Below, piece after piece: positions 8,410 to 15,453 of a DNA stretch of 59,329 bases. The notes under the pieces were generated by a model. That model saw only the letters and a list, made by a program, of their open reading frames with translations. It did not search any database and was not told the DNA's origin. Both the position numbers and the translations under genes were made by a program. The number at the start of each line of letters is the position of its first letter. Positions within the stretch are counted from its first letter, which is position 1. This DNA comes from Lachnospiraceae bacterium (GTDB lineage Bacteria; Bacillota; Clostridia; Lachnospirales; Lachnospiraceae), in contig JAFRYA010000036.1 of assembly GCA_017441295.1 (NCBI GenBank), positions 1-59,329 of the forward strand. Direction: 5' to 3'.

Positions 8410-8708
8410 ATTACGTACTGCATATGCTGATAACATATATGTAATGCGTAATTTCTCTCAATGCAAATGATGCTTTACGTACTAAAAAGAATAAATGCAT
8501 TAAGTAGTACGTAAATTTGTAATAAGTCACAGCAGCATTTACGTACTACTTAATCAAAACTTTGGTTGTTAGTTCGTAATCCGCTTTTTAAAATGAAGTA
8601 AAGCTACGTACTACTATCACATTTTTGTAGAAGGTGGTACGTAAGCCTAATTTCTAATCAGAGTCATTTACGTACCATATTAAACAAAAAGTTTATGTAG
8701 TACGTAAA
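8410..8708. repeat. Phased array of five ~43-bp dyads (ten TTTACGTACTAC half-sites)
   Basis: Ten copies of a 12-bp motif (best form TTTACGTACTAC) start at 8410, 8441, 8474, 8504, 8538, 8569, 8603, 8634, 8667 and 8697 and strictly alternate in orientation. Consecutive starts are 30-34 bp apart, about three helical turns. They form five inward-facing dyads (8410-8452, 8474-8515, 8538-8580, 8603-8645, 8667-8708) with a period of 63-65 bp. Copies match the best form at 9-12 of 12 bases. Several inner spacers are also self-complementary (TAAAC-AAAAA-GTTTA; ATATG-N7-CATAT). The array fills most of the 539-bp gap between paralogs 5 and 6, which holds no gene. Its function is unknown; an operator array, tandem RNA hairpins or a repeat-element family are possible. 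Confidence 0.85.
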
Positions 8709-8718
8709 ACAAGAAAAA

Positions 8719-8743
8719 AGGAGTGGCCGTTCAGGCCACTCCT
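8719..8743 (-). terminator. Rho-independent terminator of paralog 6
   Basis: A perfect 10-bp stem AGGAGTGGCC/GGCCACTCCT with a 5-nt loop is followed on the - strand by TTTTTTCTT. It lies 22 bp after the stop codon of paralog 6 and directly borders the dyad array. Confidence 0.9.
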
Positions 8744-8764
8744 TGATTCATTAGATTATTTAAC

Positions 8765-10228
8765 TTAGAAGTCGTTAAGTTCCTCAGCCATGTACTCAGC
8801 TGCCAGACGTCCTGAGTTGAGGCAGAAGCCCATGTTCAGGCCTGGGAAGTAGAAGTTATATGTATCGCCGTAGATGTTGCAAGCATCGATACCGCATGCA
8901 TACAGGCCAGGGATAACCTTGTTGTCATCAGTTACGCACTGAAGTTTGTGGTTAACTTTGATTCCGCCAGGAACACCGCCTGATGAAGTCTGAAGGATCA
9001 TCTTCATGCAGTAGTATGGAGGTGTTGAAATAGGATTCATGTAACGTGTTCTGCAAAGCTCAAGGTCACGTCCATGCTCGCAGTAGCTGTTCCATTTCTC
9101 GATTGTATCAACCAGGTTCTCCTTGTTGATGCCAGCCTTCTCAGCCAGCTCTTCGATGGTGTCAGCTTTGAAGAAGTACTTGGAGAAGTCTTCTTCAGCG
9201 AGGGCTGTCTCAGCATCCTCAAAGAAGAAGTCATAGAAATCTGAGCCGTGAACTTCATCCAGAACTTCAGGACCATATTTCTGAAGGTGTTTGATATGAG
9301 CTGTGTCAACGATTTCGTAGCAAACCTTGCCAGGCTGGCGAACGATAGCGTTGCCGAAGAATGAACCCATCTCGTTCATTTCCTCATTGATGAAACGGAA
9401 GCCGTCACGGTTTACAGTAAGCTCTGGTTTGGAGCGGAATGCGCCTTCCAGATGCCAATGGTTGAAGTTGTCATGAACACCAACACCAAACTCCGGATGT
9501 AATGGAGCACGTCCTGCGCCGGCTGCCCAAGCCATTCTAAGGCCGTCGCCGTTCAGACCAGGAACATCTGCGAAGTACTCAACTTCACCTGGCTTAACAC
9601 CGGTGAGTTCTTCCTTCATCTCAAGGTTGCTTCCGATACCGCCTGTGCAGATTGCAACGAATTTGCTGCGGCACTCAACTTCTTCACCGTCAGGACCTGT
9701 AGCACGGATACCAACAGCTCTGCCGTCTTCCATGATAATTTCCTTAACAGGTGTCTCGAATACCATCTGTACGCCCAGCTGCTCAGCACGCTCGGTCAGT
9801 CTCTTGATCATTGTGCCGGCGCCTCTTGGGCCAGGATGTCCGCCGCCCTCAGGAATAACGTTATGAGCGGTCCACTGTGCCTTCGGGAAGTATGGAGCAA
9901 CGATAAACTCAACGCCCATATCCATCAGCCAGTCAATAGTATCAGCACTCTTCCAGAAAATATCATGTACAAGATGAGCATCAACGTTCCAATGTGTATA
10001 CTCCATATGGAACATAAATGCTTCCTCGCGGGTAAGAGTCAGCTGAGTCTTCTTCTGAACACGTGATTCTACTGCGAATGGTCCCATACCCATGTTAGCA
10101 GCACCACCGGTAATACGCATCTTCTCGAAGCCGATTACTGAAAGGCCCTGCTCAGCAGCAGCAACAGCGGTTGCCAGTCCTGAAAGACCAAGAGCAACGA
10201 CTGCTACATCACACTCGTATTTTTTCAT
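8765..10228 (-). CDS. FAD-dependent oxidoreductase, fumarate reductase flavoprotein superfamily (paralog 6 of 6)
   Basis: This 487-residue copy is the most upstream of the array and starts MKKYECD behind AAGGAGGAG. It has A-L-G-L-S-G at residues 12-17, FEKMRITGGAANMGMG, HNVIPEGGGHPGPRGAG (His where the others have Arg or Lys), GGVPGGIKVNHKLQ, and DTYNFYFPGLNMGFCLNSGR in the FAD cap. RFINEEMNEMGSF replaces the catalytic NE..RD region. It is closest to paralog 5 at the variable sites. A strong terminator follows. The S1-domain gene ends 112 bp upstream on the same strand, with the shared element between them. Confidence 0.86.
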   Translation of the reverse strand: MKKYECDVAVVALGLSGLATAVAAAEQGLSVIGFEKMRITGGAANMGMGPFAVESRVQKKTQLTLTREEAFMFHMEYTHWNVDAHLVHDIFWKSADTIDWLMDMGVEFIVAPYFPKAQWTAHNVIPEGGGHPGPRGAGTMIKRLTERAEQLGVQMVFETPVKEIIMEDGRAVGIRATGPDGEEVECRSKFVAICTGGIGSNLEMKEELTGVKPGEVEYFADVPGLNGDGLRMAWAAGAGRAPLHPEFGVGVHDNFNHWHLEGAFRSKPELTVNRDGFRFINEEMNEMGSFFGNAIVRQPGKVCYEIVDTAHIKHLQKYGPEVLDEVHGSDFYDFFFEDAETALAEEDFSKYFFKADTIEELAEKAGINKENLVDTIEKWNSYCEHGRDLELCRTRYMNPISTPPYYCMKMILQTSSGGVPGGIKVNHKLQCVTDDNKVIPGLYACGIDACNIYGDTYNFYFPGLNMGFCLNSGRLAAEYMAEELNDF

Positions 10229-10303
10229 GTTAAATCTCCTCCTTAAAAATTAGTCATAATATGACATATTACAGTTTACTTATAACACGAGATTTTTATC
10301 TTT

Positions 10304-10325
10304 GCATTGTGCTGGATGCATAAAT
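10304..10325 (-). promoter_or_regulatory. Shared 22-bp upstream element, copy for paralog 6
   Basis: The + strand reads GCATTGT-N7-GCATAAAT, 76 bp from the start codon. Together with the paralog 1 copy it shows a TGCAT-type internal dyad (TGCAT-N8-ATGCA), which hints at a dimeric regulator. Confidence 0.55.
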
Positions 10326-10339
10326 AAAAAAACTTTTTT

Positions 10340-11260
10340 TTACTTATTTATAAAATCCTTTAGCAAATCTGCGAAAGGATTATTGGCAACCGGCTCGCTT
10401 TTGTATTCAGAAACTTCTTCGTTGAGCTCCTGTTCTTTGGCAGCATTGGCGGCCTTAAGTGACAGGCTGATGCGGCTGCCATCGATTTTGGTGATCATGA
10501 CGTCGATCTGCTGACCCACCTTGAGCACAGCACCGGGATGATCGATGTGTCCGTCGGTGATTTCTGAAATATGCAGCAGTCCGGAAATGCCTTCCTGAAT
10601 CTTTACGAAAGCACCGTAATTCATGAGCTTTTCGACAGTTCCGCTCACAATAGTGCCCGCCATCATGTGGCTGATCCTGTCGGTGCGCTCTTCCATGGCC
10701 TTTTCAGTGAGGATGTCACGCGCTGTGAGGATGAGGCGCTGATGAGCCTTGTCAACTTCGAAGATCTGAACGCTGACTTTTTTGCCCAGATATCCGGAGG
10801 TGTCTTCGACATATTTGAGGTCCAGCTTGGATGCCGGGATGAATCCCCTGATGCCTTCGACATACATGATCGCGCCGGAACGCGTGGTATCGGTAATGGT
10901 GCCGTTGATGACGGTCTTTTCATCGAGCATCTGCTCGAGCTTTTCCCATGAATATTCCAGATCGCCGGCTTTCTTGGACAGGATAATATTGCCCGCACCG
11001 TCATCTCTCTGCAGAACTACTGCCTTGAAAGTGTCACCTATGTGGACGTCGTACATAATGCTGAATGTAGGATCCGCGCTCATTTCCTCGAGATAAATCT
11101 TACCCGGGGCATAATAATCCAGATCCACAGTGGCACAGGTTTCATCCACAGCCACAACGGTGCAGTCCATTACATCGCCGGGATAAATTTTCCTGAGAGA
11201 TGCTTCCAGCTCTTTGGCATAATCGTCCATAGATTCTTTGTTTTCAAATCCGTTATCCAT
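10340..11260 (-). CDS. S1 RNA-binding domain protein (three S1 repeats)
   Basis: This 306-residue cytoplasmic protein is built of three S1 OB-fold domains, at about residues 27-96, 115-181 and 200-270. The third is the most typical (GTVEKLMNYGAFVKI, GLLHISEI, GQQIDVMITKID). A charged tail follows. It resembles the RpsA-like S1 proteins of Clostridia, which are shorter than the six-domain enterobacterial ribosomal protein S1, and it probably binds mRNA or ribosomes. The start is set by GGAGCGG. Its transcript could read into paralog 6, because no terminator is evident in the 111-bp gap. Confidence 0.85.
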   Translation of the reverse strand: MDNGFENKESMDDYAKELEASLRKIYPGDVMDCTVVAVDETCATVDLDYYAPGKIYLEEMSADPTFSIMYDVHIGDTFKAVVLQRDDGAGNIILSKKAGDLEYSWEKLEQMLDEKTVINGTITDTTRSGAIMYVEGIRGFIPASKLDLKYVEDTSGYLGKKVSVQIFEVDKAHQRLILTARDILTEKAMEERTDRISHMMAGTIVSGTVEKLMNYGAFVKIQEGISGLLHISEITDGHIDHPGAVLKVGQQIDVMITKIDGSRISLSLKAANAAKEQELNEEVSEYKSEPVANNPFADLLKDFINK

Positions 11261-11292
11261 TTTCCGCTCCTATAGCTTTATTTTTCAAAAGG

Positions 11293-11298
11293 ATTATA
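11293..11298 (-). promoter_or_regulatory. Candidate -10 box of the S1-protein gene
   Basis: TATAAT on the - strand (ATTATA as written) lies about 33 bp upstream of the S1-protein start codon, in the divergent 112-bp gap. No good -35 is visible at 16-18 bp. Confidence 0.35.
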
Positions 11299-11308
11299 TC
11301 ATATTTGA

Positions 11309-11337
11309 TTGGACTTAAAACATACGATGATTTAATA
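11309..11337 (+). promoter_or_regulatory. Candidate promoter of the URO-D pair
   Basis: TTGGAC and TTAATA are separated by 17 bp and lie 36 bp upstream of the first URO-D-family start codon. The boxes are imperfect, so the call is tentative. Confidence 0.35.
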
Positions 11338-11372
11338 TATAACTAAGATATTTTTTAGGGGGAGGTATTTTT

Positions 11373-12632
11373 ATGACACCTGAAATCAAAGCGAAATATG
11401 ACGCTAAAGTTAAAAGAGTAGAGGACGCCATCGCTCTGAAAGAGCCTGATATGGTCCCTATCAAACCGTCAGCTTGTATTTTCCCGCTGCTTGACGCAGG
11501 TTATACGAATGCACAGGGTATTTATGACGACACCCTTGAAATATACAGAAAAGCTATTTTTAAGTACCTTAACGAATTTGATCCTGACTGCGGCATTGGT
11601 ACAGGCAACAACTACGCCGGCCAGGGACATCTCATGGAGATGATCAATCCTAAAAATATGCGCTGGGCAGGTATGCCGGGTAAGGTCATCGACGACAATT
11701 CCATTCAGCAGTATATTGAATTCCCGTTCCTGGAAGACGATGAATTTGATGAATTCTTCTCCGACAGGACAGGCTGGACTCTCAAGAAAGCGCTCCCAAG
11801 ACTGAGCACAGTAACAGAGTCTTTCGCGAATCTTAAATTCACACATTCCAGCAGAGGCATAGAGGATCTGTCTGCGCTGATCTCCAAGCCGGAGATCAAG
11901 GCAACCATCCAGAAACTCTGGGAGATTGACGAAGCAATGAAAGCATTCGGCAAGAAAGCCGCAGCCTTTGCGCAGGAAGTTGAAGAGGCAGGATATCCTA
12001 TCTTCCTGGGCGGCGGAGCAGCTGTTCCATTCGACGTTTACAGTGATTATTACAGAGGCACCCTGAACTCACTGGCTGACCTGTACGAGCGTCCGGAAGA
12101 GGTTGAACGCTTCATCAATGAAGAGCAGGAGAGACAGCTGGCAGCGATCCGCGCAACCAAGGGCATCAATGACGGCAAGCACGTTTTCATGGCCTTGCAC
12201 AAAGGCATGGACGGCTTCATGAGCGATGAGCATTATGCCCAGTTTTATTGGAGACATCTGAAAGAGATCATCGAGACCATCATCGAAGTAGGCAAGGTTC
12301 CGTATATTTATACAGAAGGCAAGTATACTTCACGTCTTAAATATCTGGCTGATGTGCCTGCAGGCAAGGTATTCTATCATTTCGAGACCGTTGATATGGT
12401 CGAGGCCAAGAAAGTCCTTGGCAATATTGCATGTATCTCAGGATGCATGTCACACACCACATTGAACTTTGGCACACCTGAACAGGTAAGGGACGAGGCT
12501 AAATTCCTCATCGACACCTGCGCACCGGGCGGCGGATTCATCTTCGAGACCTCGTCAGGTCTGGATTACTGCTCGCATGCCAATGTTGAAGCCATGTTTG
12601 AAACCGTAAGAGAGTACGGCAAAAAGAGATAG
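11373..12632 (+). CDS. URO-D family methyltransferase-like protein (copy 1)
   Basis: This 419-residue cytoplasmic protein belongs to the uroporphyrinogen decarboxylase fold family. It is of the type that includes MtaA/MtbA-like and demethylase-associated corrinoid methyltransferases, rather than HemE. Visible landmarks are FLGGGAAVPFDVYSDYYRGT (about residues 209-228), YIYTEGKY, FYHFETVDM, and the C-terminal CAPGGGFIFETSSGLD. The conserved CAPGGG cysteine fits a zinc site. The usual H-x-C ligand pair seems to be H-F-E here. The RBS is GGGGGAGG. No corrinoid protein or substrate-specific MtxB partner is encoded nearby, so the methyl donor and acceptor are unknown. Confidence 0.8.
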   Translation: MTPEIKAKYDAKVKRVEDAIALKEPDMVPIKPSACIFPLLDAGYTNAQGIYDDTLEIYRKAIFKYLNEFDPDCGIGTGNNYAGQGHLMEMINPKNMRWAGMPGKVIDDNSIQQYIEFPFLEDDEFDEFFSDRTGWTLKKALPRLSTVTESFANLKFTHSSRGIEDLSALISKPEIKATIQKLWEIDEAMKAFGKKAAAFAQEVEEAGYPIFLGGGAAVPFDVYSDYYRGTLNSLADLYERPEEVERFINEEQERQLAAIRATKGINDGKHVFMALHKGMDGFMSDEHYAQFYWRHLKEIIETIIEVGKVPYIYTEGKYTSRLKYLADVPAGKVFYHFETVDMVEAKKVLGNIACISGCMSHTTLNFGTPEQVRDEAKFLIDTCAPGGGFIFETSSGLDYCSHANVEAMFETVREYGKKR

Positions 12633-12647
12633 TATTGGAGGAACAAA

Positions 12648-13904
12648 ATGACACCTGAAAACAAAGCTAAGTATGACGCTAAGGTCAAAAGGGTTGAAGA
12701 CGCCATCGCTCTGAAAGAGCCTGATATGGTGCCTATCAAACCGTCAGCTGCTATCTTCCCTGTGCTTGATGCCGGTTACACCAACGCACAGAGCATCTAT
12801 GATGAGACGCTGGAGATTTACAGGAAATCCATCTTCAGGTATCTGAATGATTTCGATCCTGACTGCGGCATCGGCGTAGGCAATCACTATGCCGGCCAGG
12901 GACATCTCATGGAAATGATGAGCCCTAAGAACATGCGCTGGGCAGGCATGCCCGGTAATGTAATTGATGACAATTCCATTCAGCAGTATATCGAGTACCC
13001 ATTCCTGGAGGATGACGAGTTCGATTACTTCTTCTCTGACAGGACAGGATGGATGCTGACCAAAGCTCTGCCGAGACTCAGCACCGTTACAGAGCCGCTG
13101 GCAGGATTCAAGTTCAATCATTCCAGCAGAGGTATTGAGGATCTGTCAGCTGTGCTTTCAAAACCAGAGATCAAAGACATGATCCAGAAACTCTGGGAGA
13201 TCAATGAAGCCAGAGCAGTATTCGGCAAGAAGGCAGCAGCATTCGCTCAGGAAGTTGAAGACGCAGGATATCCTATTTTCCTGGGCGGCGGAGCAGCAGT
13301 TCCGTTCGATTCCTACAGCGATTTCTACAGAGGCACACTTAATTCACTGGCTGATCTCTATGAGAGACCGGAAGATGTTGAGCGTTTCATCGATGAGCAG
13401 CAGGAAAAGACCCTGGCAGCGATCCGTGCTACCAAGGGCATCAATGACGGCAAGCACGTATTCATGGCCCTGCACAAAGGCATGGACGGCTTCATGAGTG
13501 ATGAGCACTACGAGCACTTTTACTGGAGACATCTGAAAGAGATCATCGAGACCATCATTGAAGTTGGCAAGGTTCCATATATTTATACAGAAGGCAAGTA
13601 CAATTCACGTCTGAAATATCTGGCGGATGTACCTCCTGGAAAGGTATTTTATCATTTCGAGACAGTCGACATGGCAGAAGCCAAGAAGATTCTCGGTGGC
13701 ATAGCATGTATCTCAGGATGCATGTCACATACCACCCTGAACTTCGGTACACCCGAACAGGTCAGGGACGAGGCAAAATACCTCATTGACACCTGCGCAC
13801 CGGGCGGCGGATTTATCTTCGAGACTTCATCAGGCCTGGATTACTGCTCACATAAAAACGTTGAGGTAATGTTTGAGACCGTCAGGGAATACGGTAAGAA
13901 ATAA
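12648..13904 (+). CDS. URO-D family methyltransferase-like protein (copy 2)
   Basis: This 418-residue tandem duplicate of the preceding gene begins 15 bp after it behind GGAGG. The sequences are near-identical over long stretches (KHVFMALHKGMDGFMSDEHY, FYHFETVDM, CAPGGGFIFETSSGLD). Differences are scattered, for example AIFPVLDAGY for CIFPLLDAGY and VLSKPEIKDMI for LISKPEIKATI. The pair may act as a heteromer, or the two may differ in substrate. Both probably share one transcript with the downstream SnoaL-like gene. Confidence 0.8.
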   Translation: MTPENKAKYDAKVKRVEDAIALKEPDMVPIKPSAAIFPVLDAGYTNAQSIYDETLEIYRKSIFRYLNDFDPDCGIGVGNHYAGQGHLMEMMSPKNMRWAGMPGNVIDDNSIQQYIEYPFLEDDEFDYFFSDRTGWMLTKALPRLSTVTEPLAGFKFNHSSRGIEDLSAVLSKPEIKDMIQKLWEINEARAVFGKKAAAFAQEVEDAGYPIFLGGGAAVPFDSYSDFYRGTLNSLADLYERPEDVERFIDEQQEKTLAAIRATKGINDGKHVFMALHKGMDGFMSDEHYEHFYWRHLKEIIETIIEVGKVPYIYTEGKYNSRLKYLADVPPGKVFYHFETVDMAEAKKILGGIACISGCMSHTTLNFGTPEQVRDEAKYLIDTCAPGGGFIFETSSGLDYCSHKNVEVMFETVREYGKK

Positions 13905-13930
13905 TTATCAGCTTAGAAGGGAGACCTATC

Positions 13931-14302
13931 ATGACTAACAAAGAAGTAATACTGAAATTCTATGAAGAAGTGTTTAACAATCACGACCTCACCAATCTGG
14001 ACAGCTACATGAGGGACGACTACATGCAGCACAATCCTACAGCTGAGGACGGCAAGGAGGGATTCAAGAGATTCTGCGGATTTTTCTTTACGCTGGATCC
14101 TCATATGGACATTATCAAGATCTTTGAGAATGACAATAATGAGGTAGCTGTATTCTTCAAATGCACTTGCCGCGCGAACGGAACTATTAACAAAGTCTGT
14201 GATATTTACCGTCTGCAGGATGGTAAGCTGGCTGAGCACTGGGACGTTGTTGAACACGATGTCGCAGAATTCAGTGAAGTGAACGGCAGGTCTCTGTTTT
14301 AA
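13931..14302 (+). CDS. SnoaL-like / NTF2-fold protein
   Basis: This small protein of 123 residues has the SnoaL-like pattern. An N-terminal helix NKEVILKFYEEVFNNHDL leads to LDSYMRDDYMQHNP, and the ending is YRLQDGKLAEHWDVVE. Those segments carry the Tyr, His and Asp/Glu residues that usually line the cone-shaped pocket of the fold. Family members include polyketide cyclases, isomerases and many uncharacterised proteins. It follows the URO-D pair by 26 bp with RBS GGGAG, so it probably works on or binds a related small molecule. The actual reaction cannot be told. Confidence 0.75.
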   Translation: MTNKEVILKFYEEVFNNHDLTNLDSYMRDDYMQHNPTAEDGKEGFKRFCGFFFTLDPHMDIIKIFENDNNEVAVFFKCTCRANGTINKVCDIYRLQDGKLAEHWDVVEHDVAEFSEVNGRSLF

Positions 14303-14331
14303 TTGATTTTTGTTGGCAGTAGGAGTACAAT
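14303..14331 (+). promoter_or_regulatory. Promoter of the tungstate transporter operon
   Basis: TTGATT-N17-TACAAT starts immediately after the SnoaL-like stop codon and places the transcript start about 35 bp before the tupA ATG. Its -10 region lies in an imperfect stem-loop (AGTAGGAG/CTCTTGCT) followed by T residues. Some read-through control is therefore conceivable. Confidence 0.5.
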
Positions 14332-14373
14332 GCTCTTGCTAAAAATCTTTTTTAGATACTATAGGAGGAAAAA

Positions 14374-15453
14374 ATGAAATTATTTAAGAAATTAATTTTG
14401 TCATTAGCACTCGTGTTGATTGCAGCATTCGTTCTGGGCGCATGCTCAGGCGGTCAGCAGGGTGGCGGCGGCCAGCAGGGCGGCGAAGGTCAGGAGACTA
14501 CTCCGGCTGAAGGCGGCGAAAGCCAGGAGACCACACCGGAAGAAACTGCAACAGAGCCTGCAGCTGAGCTTGGAATCGATATCCTGGTTGAGGCTGATGA
14601 GAACATGATCAATACATATTCTCTTCTGGCTGTAAATCCGGAATCACCATGGGTTGACGCTGATGGCAACTCAGTTGATCCTGCAACTGTTTCAATCAAC
14701 ACAGCAGGCGCTGACGCATTCATCAACTGGATGCTTTCTGACGGCAAGGAATATGCCGGACAGTACGGATTCGAAGAATATGGCGAGTACCTCTTCTACA
14801 TCAAGGACGACGCTCCTGTTTCAGAAGTTGAAGTTCCTGCAGCTACAGAAGAGACCAAGGTTATCAGAATCTCAACAACCACATCTGTAAACGATTCAGG
14901 TCTGTTAGGATACCTTCTGCCGATCTTCGAAGGCGAATACGGATACACTGTTGAAGTTACTTCAGCAGGTACCGGCAAGGCTATTGCAAATGCTAAGATG
15001 GGCAACGCTGATCTGCTCTTAGTTCATTCCAAGAAGCAGGAAGAAGCTTTCATCGAGGAAGGTTTTGCAAGAGTAGTTGATGGACAGGCAGCAGAGCGTC
15101 TGGCATTCATGTACAACTATTTCGTACTCGTTGGACCGAAGGATGACCCTGCAGCAGTTAAGGCAGCAGCTGACGTTAAGGCAGCATTCGCCGGCATTGC
15201 TGAAGGCAAGTTCCCGTTCATCTCACGTGGTGACGGCAGCGGTACACACACCAAGGAATTATCACTGTGGCCTGAAGAATTAGGCATCGCAGCTGAACCT
15301 GAATCATTCGAAGCATATCAGGATTGGTACATTTCTGCTAACGCAGGTATGGGCGTATGCCTGACAATGGCTGAGGAGAAGGGTGCATACATCCTTTCAG
15401 ATAAGGCTACATTCCTTACATTCAAAGCAAACGGCGGTAAGATTGATAAATAA
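14374..15453 (+). CDS. tupA: Tungstate-type ABC transporter substrate-binding lipoprotein, apparently circularly permuted
   Basis: This 359-residue lipoprotein has signal peptide residues 1-23, lipobox LGAC with Cys24, and a Gly/Gln/Glu/Thr-rich spacer to about residue 65. Residues 163-359 are the TupA N-terminal part: ISTTTSVNDSGLL, GTGKAIANAKMGNADLLLVH, FVLVGPKDDPA, SRGDGSGTHTKELSLW, and GMGVCLTMAEEKGAYILSD. The protein then stops where TupA normally continues. The missing C-terminal part instead sits at residues 66-148 (LGIDILVEADENMINTYSLL, NTAGADAFINWMLSDGKEYA, YGEYLFYIKDDA). The order of segments is thus swapped with the reading frame intact. It should deliver tungstate (or molybdate) to the following permease. 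The RBS is AGGAGG. Confidence 0.85.
   Translation: MKLFKKLILSLALVLIAAFVLGACSGGQQGGGGQQGGEGQETTPAEGGESQETTPEETATEPAAELGIDILVEADENMINTYSLLAVNPESPWVDADGNSVDPATVSINTAGADAFINWMLSDGKEYAGQYGFEEYGEYLFYIKDDAPVSEVEVPAATEETKVIRISTTTSVNDSGLLGYLLPIFEGEYGYTVEVTSAGTGKAIANAKMGNADLLLVHSKKQEEAFIEEGFARVVDGQAAERLAFMYNYFVLVGPKDDPAAVKAAADVKAAFAGIAEGKFPFISRGDGSGTHTKELSLWPEELGIAAEPESFEAYQDWYISANAGMGVCLTMAEEKGAYILSDKATFLTFKANGGKIDK

Noticed and set aside
8410..8708. CRISPR array
   Set aside because: The repeats are only 12 bp, alternate in orientation, and have 18-22 nt spacers; no cas gene is in the window.
344..10228. Classical fumarate reductase or succinate dehydrogenase operon
   Set aside because: No iron-sulfur or membrane-anchor subunit is present, and the catalytic motifs of fumarate reductases are replaced in all six copies.
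14303..14373. Molybdenum or tungsten cofactor riboswitch before tupA
   Set aside because: The transcript leader is only about 35 nt, too short for that riboswitch class; only a weak stem-loop is visible.
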